Source: Mariniflexile fucanivorans (GTDB lineage: Bacteria; Bacteroidota; Bacteroidia; Flavobacteriales; Flavobacteriaceae). Taken from it: a stretch of DNA of 64,000 nt. The stretch is taken from positions 62,001 through 126,000 of the forward strand of contig NZ_SLUP01000009.1 in assembly GCF_004341235.1 (NCBI RefSeq). Reading direction: 5' to 3'. The notes under the pieces are model-generated. The model made no database searches, had not been told where the DNA came from, and saw nothing but the letters and a program-made list of their open reading frames with translations. The stretch's first letter is position 1. The number at the start of each line of letters is the position of its first letter. Position numbers and translations under genes: made by a program. This document shows positions 55,478-63,560 of this stretch, piece after piece.

Positions 55478-57019
55478 ATGAAAAAAATATTTTTAACACT
55501 TATAGCTGTTTCGTTTCTTGGCATATATGCTTGCGACGATGAATTTACTACTAATCCTAAGCCTAATGTAGAAGCATTAGACACTTACTTTCTTGAAGAA
55601 GCCAATGTAGAAACTGCCATAATTGGTATCTACGATTTAATGCAATTTAATTATACTCTAGACTGGAGTAGTGTCTTTTTTGTAAAGTTACTTCCAGGAG
55701 ATGATGCTGGTGCCGGAGGAAGTGGTCCTAATGATCAATCACAATTACATGAGATAGATGACTATGCTAATGTATCTTCTTCTAATGCTTCAATTACTAG
55801 TGTTTGGAATTTATTTTACAGAACCATTGCATTATCAAATTTGGTTATAGAAAACATAAAAGATAGTGATCTTAGCAATAAGCAATCGGCCTTAGCCGAA
55901 GCTAAATTTTTGAGAGCTTGGTGCTATTTCGAACTTACCACTATGTTTGGTGATGTTCCTTTAAGGTTAACAGTGCCAGCAGTAGCTACAGATTTTGGTA
56001 TTGCTAAAACCTCTAGAGCCGATATATATGTACAAATAGAAAGCGATTTAACCGATGCTATTGATGGATTGGCAGATAAATCTGCTATAACAGATAACTT
56101 TAGAGTCTCTAAAGGAACTGCACAAGCATTAATGGGTAAAGTTTTAGTATTTCAAGGGAAAAATTTAGAAGCCATTCCTTATTTCGAAAGTGTCATTTCT
56201 AATCCAGCACACGATTTAGAAACTAATCCAGCAGACGTATGGAGTGTTAATCATGAATTTGGTATTGAATCATTATTTGAAATAGGCTATATTTCAACTT
56301 CTGCTAGAGATTGGGGTAACTTTGCTTGGGGAGGTAGAAACGAGAGTAACACACACATACAATTAATGGGACCTCGTGGTGATGGTATTTTTGATCTTAC
56401 CGGAACTGGGTTCTTAAATGGCTGGGGCTTTAACCTCCCAACAAGTAAGTTAGTAAATGCTTTTGATGCCGCTGGCGATGTTAATAGAAAAGCAGCAACA
56501 GTAATGACTGAAGCGGAATTAATTGCAGCTGGTGGCGCTGTAGACCCTTCTAAAGCAACGGGAGGCGTCATTGAAGACTACCAAGGTGCAATTAGAACTA
56601 AATATATCACAAAAAATTCAGATACATCTGCTGATGGTGTAAAAGAGCTTAATTATAGTACTAACTGGAGAGTGTTTAGATATGCTGAAGTATTATTATT
56701 AGCTGCTGAAGCTTATAACGCAGAAGGGCAGGATGATAAGGCAAGAATTGAATTAAATAAAGTAAGAAACAGAGCTGGTTTAGCTGATGTTTCTGATACA
56801 CTAGCGGGCACGGCTTTATTTGACGCCATAGTAAACGAAAAATTCTTAGAGTTTGCGCATGAAGGTCAACGTTTTTGGGATTTAGTGCGTTGGGGTAAGG
56901 CTTCAACCGAATTAGCTGGAACAGGATATACATCTAAAAATGATTTATTCCCTATTCCAATTACAGAAATAGATAAAAATTCAGAATTAACTCTAGCTGA
57001 TCAAAATCCTGGATATTAA
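55478..57019 (+). CDS. SusD/RagB-family glycan-binding lipoprotein (glucan locus)
   Basis: Lid of the SusC transporter and glycan binder. Signal with lipobox Cys19 (IYAC), then helical TPR-like segments (AEAKFLRAWCYFELTTMFGD, YAEVLLLAAEAYNAEGQDD) and the family C-terminal motif NEKFLEFAHEGQRFWDLVRWGKA, ending LFPIPITEIDKNSELTLADQNPGY in parts. 513 residues, full length. A strong terminator follows at 57065. Confidence 0.95.
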   Translation: MKKIFLTLIAVSFLGIYACDDEFTTNPKPNVEALDTYFLEEANVETAIIGIYDLMQFNYTLDWSSVFFVKLLPGDDAGAGGSGPNDQSQLHEIDDYANVSSSNASITSVWNLFYRTIALSNLVIENIKDSDLSNKQSALAEAKFLRAWCYFELTTMFGDVPLRLTVPAVATDFGIAKTSRADIYVQIESDLTDAIDGLADKSAITDNFRVSKGTAQALMGKVLVFQGKNLEAIPYFESVISNPAHDLETNPADVWSVNHEFGIESLFEIGYISTSARDWGNFAWGGRNESNTHIQLMGPRGDGIFDLTGTGFLNGWGFNLPTSKLVNAFDAAGDVNRKAATVMTEAELIAAGGAVDPSKATGGVIEDYQGAIRTKYITKNSDTSADGVKELNYSTNWRVFRYAEVLLLAAEAYNAEGQDDKARIELNKVRNRAGLADVSDTLAGTALFDAIVNEKFLEFAHEGQRFWDLVRWGKASTELAGTGYTSKNDLFPIPITEIDKNSELTLADQNPGY

Positions 57020-57064
57020 TTAAAAATTAGTTTAGTTTTATTGAGTTAGTTTAGTTTATTGTTA

Positions 57065-57094
57065 AAACAACGTGGTAAAACACGTTGTTTTTTT
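57065..57094 (+). terminator. Rho-independent terminator after the glucan susCD
   Basis: AAACAACGTG/CACGTTGTTT with a 6-base loop, followed by four more T, 45 bases after the SusD stop. Confidence 0.85.
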
Positions 57095-57159
57095 GTTTAA
57101 GGAACAATGATATTTTAACCTAAAAAAAGAATTGTATATCCGTTTTTTGTCATAAAAAA

Positions 57160-57235
57160 AATCTGCGCACATCTGCGCAACCAGCGGGAAATAAAAAAAG
57201 GTGTATTGCAGATTTACCCCGCAGATTTACGCAGG
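57160..57235. repeat. Inverted ATCTGCG-type interspersed repeat
   Basis: ATCTGCGCACATCTGCGCA at 57161-57179 is followed by copies in reverse (CGCAGATTTACGCAG at 57220-57234), with GCGGG and CCCCGC in between, giving a partial fold-back. It resembles the small dispersed repeats of Bacteroidota intergenic DNA. Confidence 0.5.
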
Positions 57236-57354
57236 TTAAAAACAAATATTTATTTTTCCGATGCTATAAAAATATTATTGTAATGGGACAATTTTCAGAG
57301 TTAAGATACTTTACGGACAATCAAAAAATGAATCAATAACTTACGCATGTTGTG

Positions 57355-57846
57355 TTGCTTAAAAAATACTTCACTTTTACAATAGTTTTAGCCATTTTAT
57401 CTAGTTGTAATAAAACTGATACTATTGCTAAGGATAAAATATTTAGATGCTATTTCTACAGGAATTGATTTCAAGAATATTTTAATTGAAAACGATGCTA
57501 TAATTATTTTAACTATTCCTGTATTTGTACATAAGGGAGGTGTTTTTACTGAAGAGGTATTAATAACGATGGTTTAATCATATTCCTGAGTATGCAGGAA
57601 CTTATTGGGTTTAATTCCCCGACGCTTTGCGTCGAAATAACAAGAGATTTTCTTTTTAGAAACCTCATGTTCATGTCCTTGGGTTGAGGTAGTTCATTAG
57701 ATCCTTTTTTATGGAAAAGCAGGTTACTACCCATTGAAGTTCAATTTTCAAGCATCAATCAGGTTTTAGTTGATGATTATGACGACGGAAATTTAGACCC
57801 ACTTATTGCAAAGAATGATGATTATCTTCAATTCTTAAAAAATTAA
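57355..57846 (+). pseudogene. Decayed lipoprotein gene
   Basis: A lipoprotein-like start (LLKKYFTFTIVLAILSSCNK, from TTG 57355) leads into a stop. In a second frame it continues KYLDAISTGIDFKNILIEN and LTIPVFVHKGGVFTEEV, then in a third frame FNHIPEYAGTYW. After an inserted stretch of about 110 bases (57611-57720, containing the hairpin CGACGCTTTGCGTCG) the end PIEVQFSSINQVLVDDYDDG to QFLKN is readable up to TAA 57846. I do not know the family. At least two frameshifts and the insert make it non-functional. Confidence 0.65.
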
Positions 57847-57955
57847 GTACAGTATAAAAAACAGTTATAAAGACAAAACAACAAACGAAATTCTATCAAT
57901 TCTCTAATTAAAAACTTAAAAAAAAGACTGATAAGTTTTTTAAGACTTCAAAACC

Positions 57956-60196
57956 TTATTTAACGGTTATTGTAATCATTTTAGAAATGTTATCTGAAGC
58001 GTTTCCAACATAAACTATATAATCACCTTTTTCTAAGTTCCAATCAGAAATAGTTTCATCGTAAAACGCTAAAGAGTTTACGGGGATTTTAATAGTTACT
58101 ATTGAGTCTTCTCCAGATTTTAAATTTGTTTTCTGATAACCTTTAAGTTCTTTTAAAGCGCGCTTCACCTTTGATTTTGGTTTTCCAATATATACTTGAA
58201 CAACCTCTGCGCCTTCTTTAGCCCCTGTATTTGTTACTAAACAAGAAACATTTATAGAGTCCTTTTGAGTATATTCTTTTTTATCTGTCTTAATTTCAGA
58301 TAAACTAAAAGACGTATAAGAAAGTCCATAACCAAAAGCATATAGTGGTATTATTTTTTTTGTATCATGCCATCTATAGCCAACCAATATATCATCTTTA
58401 TAATGTTGTGTCATATCTACTCCAGGATAAGATATTTCACCAAAGGAATGGGCTGAATTATCTTCCAATTTAGCTGGAAAAGTAAATGGTAGTTTACCTG
58501 AAGGATTTACATCTCCACTAATTACATCAGCAATACTATGTCCTGCCATACTTCCTAAATACCAAGTTTCAACTAACGCATTTACTTTATCTAACCATGG
58601 CATTTCTACTGCGTTTCCACTTATTAGAATGAATCCAATATTTTTATTTACTTCATAAATGGCATTTAACAATTCTTCTTGACCAAAAGGCAACCCAAAT
58701 TGCTGTCTGTCATCACTTTCACAATCTTGCCAATGATTTTTATTTAATCCACCTACAAATAAAACAATATCTGCTTTTTTTGCAGTTTCCACAGCAGCTA
58801 GTCTTAAAGAATCTTGGTTCATGGTTGGGGGTAAAACTTTATCATAATTGAAAGCACCAGATTCGTAACCCATAGTATGTAATATTGTAGCATTTTTAAA
58901 TCGAGCCTTAATGCCTTCTATAGGAGAAATTTCGAATTTAGGTTTAAGCTCTGACGAACCACCACCTTTAGTCATAGAACGCGTAGCGTTTTCTCCAATT
59001 ACGGCTATTATTAGTCCTTTTTTGTCTTCTATTGGGAAAAAATTATCTTCATTTTTTAATAATACGATACCTTCTGTTGCAACTTTTCTAGCAACCTCAT
59101 GATGTTCTACATTATTGGCTTTACCCAATGGTCTATTAGCGCTTAGGTTCGTTCGGTACATTAACCTTAAAATTCTTTTAACTTTATCATCCACAACAGA
59201 TCCTGGGATTTCTCCGCTTTTTAATTTCTTTAGAAATGGATTGGCTAAAAAGTAATAATCGTAATGATTTGCAATATTTGCACCAAGACCATCAGTACCA
59301 GTTCCCATTTCCATGTCCAAGCCATTAAAGGCGGCTTCCATGGTATCATGCGTTGAATTCCAATCACTAATTACTACGCCATCAAATTCCCAATCTGTCT
59401 TCAAAATTTTATTGAGCAACTCATGATGTGTAGTTTGCTGTCCTCTAAATTTATTATAAGCACCCATAATAGACCATACTCCAGCATCCTTAACTGCAGC
59501 TTTGAATGCAGGTAAGTAAATTTCATGTAATGCCCTATCGCTAGCTTCAACATTAATGGTGAATCTATTATGCTCTTGGTTATTTAATGCGTAGTGTTTA
59601 ACACATGCAGCAACTCCATTTTCTTGAACCCCTTTAATATATGGCACAACCATGGTTGATGCTAAAAAAGGGTCTTCACCCATATATTCAAAATTCCTTC
59701 CGTTAAGTGGTGTTCTATATATATTTACACCTGGACCTAACAACACATCCTTTTTACGATATCTTGCTTCCTCGCCTAAAGCGAAACCAAATTGACTAGA
59801 AAGCTCTGGATTAAAAGATGCAGCCAAACAAGTTAAAGCAGGAAAAGCCGTAATGGAGTCGTTTGTCCAACCTGCTTCAGACCAATCGTCCCAACTAATT
59901 TCTGCTCTTACCCCATGAGGACCATCACTCATCCAAATTTCTGGAATCCCTAATCTTTCAACACCTTTCGTACTAAATTTAGATTGTGCATGGCACATGG
60001 CTACTTTTTCTTCTAAAGTTAATTTTTTAAGTATATCTTCAATTTTTTCCTCAGTATCTTCAGATATTGAATGTTGTGTTTTATTAATACTATTTAAAGT
60101 TTGAACATCTTGTTGTCCGTACAATACTATTTGACTGAAAAAAGTACATATTAGAAAAATAGATACGTGATAGTTGGCATTAAAAGTAATTTTCAT
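57956..60196 (-). CDS. GH3 beta-glucosidase, secreted
   Basis: Exo-acting hydrolase on beta-glucosides, exported to the periplasm by an N-terminal signal (FLICTFFSQIVLYGQ) without a lipobox. Barrel motifs: WMSDGPHGVRAE, GPGVNIYRTPLNGRNFEYMGEDP in parts, CVKHYALNNQE, nucleophile Asp278 in VVISDWNSTHD. A second domain carries GGGSSELKP and a fibronectin-like C-terminus follows. At 746 residues it is complete. It is the only cargo enzyme on the minus strand and differs from the GH3 at 43467, so the two probably split the linkages. Confidence 0.93.
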   Translation of the reverse strand: MKITFNANYHVSIFLICTFFSQIVLYGQQDVQTLNSINKTQHSISEDTEEKIEDILKKLTLEEKVAMCHAQSKFSTKGVERLGIPEIWMSDGPHGVRAEISWDDWSEAGWTNDSITAFPALTCLAASFNPELSSQFGFALGEEARYRKKDVLLGPGVNIYRTPLNGRNFEYMGEDPFLASTMVVPYIKGVQENGVAACVKHYALNNQEHNRFTINVEASDRALHEIYLPAFKAAVKDAGVWSIMGAYNKFRGQQTTHHELLNKILKTDWEFDGVVISDWNSTHDTMEAAFNGLDMEMGTGTDGLGANIANHYDYYFLANPFLKKLKSGEIPGSVVDDKVKRILRLMYRTNLSANRPLGKANNVEHHEVARKVATEGIVLLKNEDNFFPIEDKKGLIIAVIGENATRSMTKGGGSSELKPKFEISPIEGIKARFKNATILHTMGYESGAFNYDKVLPPTMNQDSLRLAAVETAKKADIVLFVGGLNKNHWQDCESDDRQQFGLPFGQEELLNAIYEVNKNIGFILISGNAVEMPWLDKVNALVETWYLGSMAGHSIADVISGDVNPSGKLPFTFPAKLEDNSAHSFGEISYPGVDMTQHYKDDILVGYRWHDTKKIIPLYAFGYGLSYTSFSLSEIKTDKKEYTQKDSINVSCLVTNTGAKEGAEVVQVYIGKPKSKVKRALKELKGYQKTNLKSGEDSIVTIKIPVNSLAFYDETISDWNLEKGDYIVYVGNASDNISKMITITVK

Positions 60197-60265
60197 AAAT
60201 GTAATTGGTTTTGTTTATTAAAAGAGTATGCTTTAAAAGCAAATTAATTGAGTGCCCAAAGCGTA

Positions 60266-60281
60266 TAGGTAAAATTACCTA
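60266..60281. promoter_or_regulatory. Palindrome upstream of the divergent GH3 gene
   Basis: TAGGTAAAATTACCTA is a perfect 16-base palindrome, 70 bases before the GH3 ATG. Its right half within AAATTACCTAAA recurs upstream of the glucan SusC, so it could be a shared operator. Confidence 0.4.
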
Positions 60282-60492
60282 AAACCAAACATTTTGTATA
60301 AAACAAATACAGCAACCATTAAGATTTTTGTTGCATGAACCTCTCAATATATAAAGAATCCTTAAAATGGGTTTGTGCGTTGACTTTTAATTAGCAATTG
60401 GCAGTTAAATGAAATGTTGCAGCCACATTTAATTAATCAATAACAAGTTTCATCGCAATAGTTTGAAAGAAGGAGCACAAAACCTTTTAAAT

Positions 60493-60708
60493 ATGAAGAT
60501 TTTGGGAATATCAGAATACAATTACTTTGATGCAATATGTCAAAACTTAATTGCTAAGGATAAAGAGGTTTTATTGAGTTTTAACAACTTGACACTGGAT
60601 TGAAGTATTTATGATTTTGAAAGATTTCCTGCTGTTAAATGGAAATTACAAAAACTGAGAAAGCTTAAAGCTAATAACCCAGAAAAGTTAAAAGAGCTTC
60701 AAATTTAA
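60493..60708 (+). pseudogene. Short decayed gene interrupted by TGA
   Basis: ATG 60493 opens MKILGISEYNYFDAICQNLI and reaches TGA at 60601 after 36 codons. The same frame continues SIYDFERFPAVKWKLQKLRK up to ELQI and TAA 60708. A TGG-to-TGA change would account for the break. The basic helical tail looks like real protein, but I do not recognise the family. The sequence before it back to the GH3 promoter shows no gene. Confidence 0.4.
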
Positions 60709-61119
60709 AGAATAGTTAATCAAAAATTGACAACCTTATGCAAAGCATCATTATCATTTTTTTATAAAAACAGCTTGACAAGAAACAATAAATACTGTTG
60801 GAAGGTAAAAATCGGTTTACTTTAGGCATTGGTCATCTTGCTATTCAACTAATAAGACTGCCAGTGATTAATTCTAATTAGGTTTAATTTGTGGGTTTTT
60901 TATAATTCAGCTTGGATTTTTTAAATACAGATGCCTCGAAAGACTTTAATACATTTGAGTTATTATTATTTTCTAAAGTTTTTCGTTGATAGATTCTCTT
61001 CCACTTTGTATATTGGTTACCTTTAAAAAAGACATTCTATAGAGCATATATAGATTTTTCAAGAATCGCACACCTAAAAATGCAAAAAATAACCTATATT
61101 GCACATATAAATATGCAAC
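60709..61119. other. Non-coding stretch before the AAA ATPase gene
   Basis: About 410 AT-rich bases without a supported gene or clear promoter. Together with the neighbouring decayed gene this is worn cargo DNA. Confidence 0.4.
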
Positions 61120-62310
61120 ATGGAGCAATTACTAGAAAAATCGGTAGCATTGGTACAGCGAATAAGTACCGAAAAAAAGCGGTATTTATACAATGAAATT
61201 AACTGGAACAACAGATTAATAGGTATAAAAGGTGCTAGAGGTACTGGGAAAACGACCCTTTTGTTACAAAAACTAAAAGAATTAAAGTTGTTACCAACCC
61301 AAGGAACCTATTGGTCTTTAGACGATTTTTATTTCACAACACATTCATTGGTAGAAACTGCCGAAACATTTTTTAAAAAAGGCGGGCAATATCTTTTTTT
61401 GGATGAGGTACACAAATACGAAAATTGGTCTATTCATATAAAAAACCTGTATGATTTTTATCCTGACTTAAAAATAGTGTTCACGGGGTCGTCCATAATC
61501 GATATTTCTAGAGAAGAAGGCGATTTAAGCAGACGGATGTTAATGTACACCTTACCGGGACTTTCATACCGTGAATATTTGGCGTTTAATGATTTGTATA
61601 ATTTTGAACCTATTACTTTGGAAGACATACTTTCCAAAGACCGTAAATGGGCCGAAATGTTTCCTGCGGATTTTAGACCATTAGAGTATTTTGAAGATTA
61701 TTTGCAATACGGTTATTATCCATTTTCCATAGAAGATAAACAAGGTTACGCCACACGGTTACAACAACTGGTGCGCTTAATTGTGGAATACGATATGGCA
61801 GAACTAAAGGGTTTCGATGTGCGTAATGCAAAAAAAATGTTGCAATTACTTAACGTGGTTGCCGCTAATGTACCCTTTCAGCCCAATATCACCAATATTG
61901 CAAAAAAAAGTGATATCCATAGAAATTCAGTGGTAGCCTACCTTCATTTTTTAGAGCAAGCCCAGTTGATAAAATTATTGTATGCATCTGGAATTAGTTT
62001 GGCAACACTTCAAAAGCCCGAAAAAGTGTATTTGGACAACCCAAATCTCGCCTATGCATTTTCAACATCAAGCCCAAATGTGGGGAATTTAAGAGAAACT
62101 TATTTTATTTCCCAAGTTTCAGTAAGGCATAAAATTGCTTACCCAAAACAAGGAGACTTTTTAGTTGATAATACGTTTACTTTTGAAGTTGGAGGTAAAG
62201 ATAAAACTAGCAAACAGATTGATTCTGTAAAAAACGGTTTTGTGGTTGCAGATGATGTTGAATTCCCCATAACTAAACTACCACTTTGGCTATTTGGATT
62301 TTTGTATTAA
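61120..62310 (+). CDS. AAA-type ATPase with DUF4143-like C-terminal domain
   Basis: A 396-residue ATP-binding protein: P-loop GIKGARGTGKTTLLL near residues 34-48, Walker B QYLFLDEVHKYENW near 90, sensor IVFTGSSIIDI near 118. A winged-helix part follows (ITNIAKKSDIHRNSVVAYLH), then a DUF4143-type C-terminus with VYLDNPNLAYAF and FTFEVGGKDKTSKQI, a nuclease-like strand pattern. Such proteins are common in accessory DNA; their role is unknown. It is the last gene before the right attachment repeat. Confidence 0.82.
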   Translation: MEQLLEKSVALVQRISTEKKRYLYNEINWNNRLIGIKGARGTGKTTLLLQKLKELKLLPTQGTYWSLDDFYFTTHSLVETAETFFKKGGQYLFLDEVHKYENWSIHIKNLYDFYPDLKIVFTGSSIIDISREEGDLSRRMLMYTLPGLSYREYLAFNDLYNFEPITLEDILSKDRKWAEMFPADFRPLEYFEDYLQYGYYPFSIEDKQGYATRLQQLVRLIVEYDMAELKGFDVRNAKKMLQLLNVVAANVPFQPNITNIAKKSDIHRNSVVAYLHFLEQAQLIKLLYASGISLATLQKPEKVYLDNPNLAYAFSTSSPNVGNLRETYFISQVSVRHKIAYPKQGDFLVDNTFTFEVGGKDKTSKQIDSVKNGFVVADDVEFPITKLPLWLFGFLY

Positions 62311-62383
62311 TACCATAACACCTTACCAACTACCAAATCCCGTTAAATAACATCAAAGGATACTTGAAAGGTTAAAATAATGT

Positions 62384-62407
62384 TAAAAAGGGGCTAATTC
62401 GGTGTCA
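62384..62407 (+). repeat. 24-bp direct repeat, right copy
   Basis: Identical over 24 bases and in the same orientation to 32913-32936; bases outside differ at both edges. It lies 60 bases inside the right attachment repeat. Confidence 0.8.
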
Positions 62408-62467
62408 GTAAAATTTTTACCCTCTGAAACCCCTTTAAAATAAGGGAATTTCATATTTTGGTTAGTT

Positions 62468-62481
62468 CCGCCTTGAGTACT
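62468..62481 (+). repeat. Right attachment repeat (attR core)
   Basis: CCGCCTTGAGTACT repeats the tRNA-Leu 3' end. The upstream tRNA sequence is not present here, so this is the remnant side of the integration, and chromosomal DNA resumes right after it. Confidence 0.85.
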
Positions 62482-62522
62482 AAAAACGTAATCACCTTAT
62501 AATAAGGTGGTTGCGTTTTTTT
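62482..62522 (+). terminator. Strong terminator, probably the original one of tRNA-Leu
   Basis: An 18-base stem with two wobble pairs (62482-62499 with 62503-62520) and a 3-base loop is followed by T. It starts with the base after the attachment repeat, as it would directly after the tRNA in the uninterrupted chromosome. Confidence 0.85.
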
Positions 62523-62562
62523 GTTCATCATTTTTAAACTTTAAAATAGTGAATTCTGTGTT

Positions 62563-62578
62563 ACACATTATAATGTGT
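62563..62578. promoter_or_regulatory. Perfect palindrome upstream of the YicC-family gene
   Basis: ACACATTATAATGTGT is a 16-base perfect palindrome, 23 bases upstream of the -7 element at 62601, where a regulator could act on the promoter. The binding protein is unknown. Confidence 0.45.
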
Positions 62579-62600
62579 TTCTTATACCTTAAGTTTTAAT

Positions 62601-62608
62601 TACCTTTG
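62601..62608 (+). promoter_or_regulatory. -7 element of the yicC-gmk transcript
   Basis: TACCTTTG matches TAnnTTTG exactly, 22 bases before the ATG at 62630. Its position rules out an upstream TTG at 62606 as the start codon. Confidence 0.5.
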
Positions 62609-62629
62609 CAGAACTTAATACATACGTTT

Positions 62630-63487
62630 ATGATATATTCAATGACAGGTTATGGAAAATCTGTTTTGCAATTACCCACCAAAAAAGTAACGATAGAGTT
62701 AAAATCGTTAAACAGCAAAAGTTTAGATTTAAATGCGAGAATGCCTTCTATCTACAGAGAGAAGGAATTGGCAATTAGAAAACTGCTAGCAGATAATTTG
62801 GAACGCGGTAAAATAGACTTTTCTATTTATGTGGAAGCGACTGCGGAAGATACTTCAACACAAATTAACACCCCCGTTGTTAAACAATATATAGAGCAAT
62901 TACGACAAGTAGTTGATGGCGATGCTATTGAATTATTAAAAATGGCGGTACGTTTTCCAGATGCCTTGAACACAGTACGTGAAGAAATTGACGAAAATGA
63001 ATGGGAATTGATTGCTTATGAAATTGATAACGCGATTAAAGATTTAAATAGCCACCGTTTAGATGAGGGGAAAGTATTAGAACAAGATTTTAATAAACGT
63101 GTGTCTATTATAGATAATTTATTAGACCAAGTGATTGCTATAGATCCTGAACGTATTGAAGGGGTTCGTGAACGCTTATTAAAAGGCGTTGAGGAATTAA
63201 AAGAGAAATACGACGAAAACCGTTTTGAACAGGAACTGGTATATTACATTGAAAAGTTTGATATTACAGAAGAAAAAGTGCGTTTAAAAAACCATTTGAA
63301 TTATTTTATTGAATGTACAAATTCCAAAGATTCCAACGGAAAAAAACTAGGGTTTATTAGTCAAGAAATGGGACGCGAAATAAACACCATCGGTTCAAAA
63401 AGTAATTATGCACCTATGCAACAGCTAGTAGTGCAGATGAAGGATGAATTGGAAAAAATTAAAGAACAATTATTGAACGTATTATAA
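62630..63487 (+). CDS. YicC-family endoribonuclease
   Basis: A 285-residue YicC/YloC-type protein. The N-terminal MIYSMTGYGKS, ELKSLNSKSLDLNARMP and the C-terminal GREINTIGSKSNYAPMQQLVVQMKDELEKIKEQ in parts are family hallmarks (DUF1732 end). Members of this family are reported to be endoribonucleases. The start at 62630 is used because MTGYGKS is always near the N-terminus. It precedes gmk, a pairing widely conserved in bacteria. Confidence 0.92.
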   Translation: MIYSMTGYGKSVLQLPTKKVTIELKSLNSKSLDLNARMPSIYREKELAIRKLLADNLERGKIDFSIYVEATAEDTSTQINTPVVKQYIEQLRQVVDGDAIELLKMAVRFPDALNTVREEIDENEWELIAYEIDNAIKDLNSHRLDEGKVLEQDFNKRVSIIDNLLDQVIAIDPERIEGVRERLLKGVEELKEKYDENRFEQELVYYIEKFDITEEKVRLKNHLNYFIECTNSKDSNGKKLGFISQEMGREINTIGSKSNYAPMQQLVVQMKDELEKIKEQLLNVL

Positions 63488-63560
63488 GCAATACGCTTTA
63501 TGTCAAACGCTGCTTTGCCTAAAGCATATAGTTTAGTTTACAGCCATAAATAAAGTATTC

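Larger units (their letters stand above)
32804..62481 (+). mobile_element. Integrative mobilizable element inserted at tRNA-Leu, carrying a glucan/mannitol utilization locus
   Basis: The 14-base tRNA end CCGCCTTGAGTACT occurs at 32804-32817 and again in direct orientation at 62468-62481. Between them, starting at the tRNA side, lie a tyrosine integrase, an excisionase-like HTH protein, a replication helicase and primase, a MobC-like protein and a relaxase. The sugar-utilization cargo and an AAA ATPase follow. A further 24-base direct repeat lies 95 bases inside the left core and 60 bases inside the right core. No type IV secretion genes are seen, so transfer would need a helper element. The integrase is frameshifted, so the element may now be fixed in place. 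The cargo contains several decayed genes. Confidence 0.85.

Noticed and set aside
60493-60708. Selenoprotein at the in-frame TGA
   Set aside because: No hairpin of the right type is evident after the TGA and the context is decayed cargo DNA.
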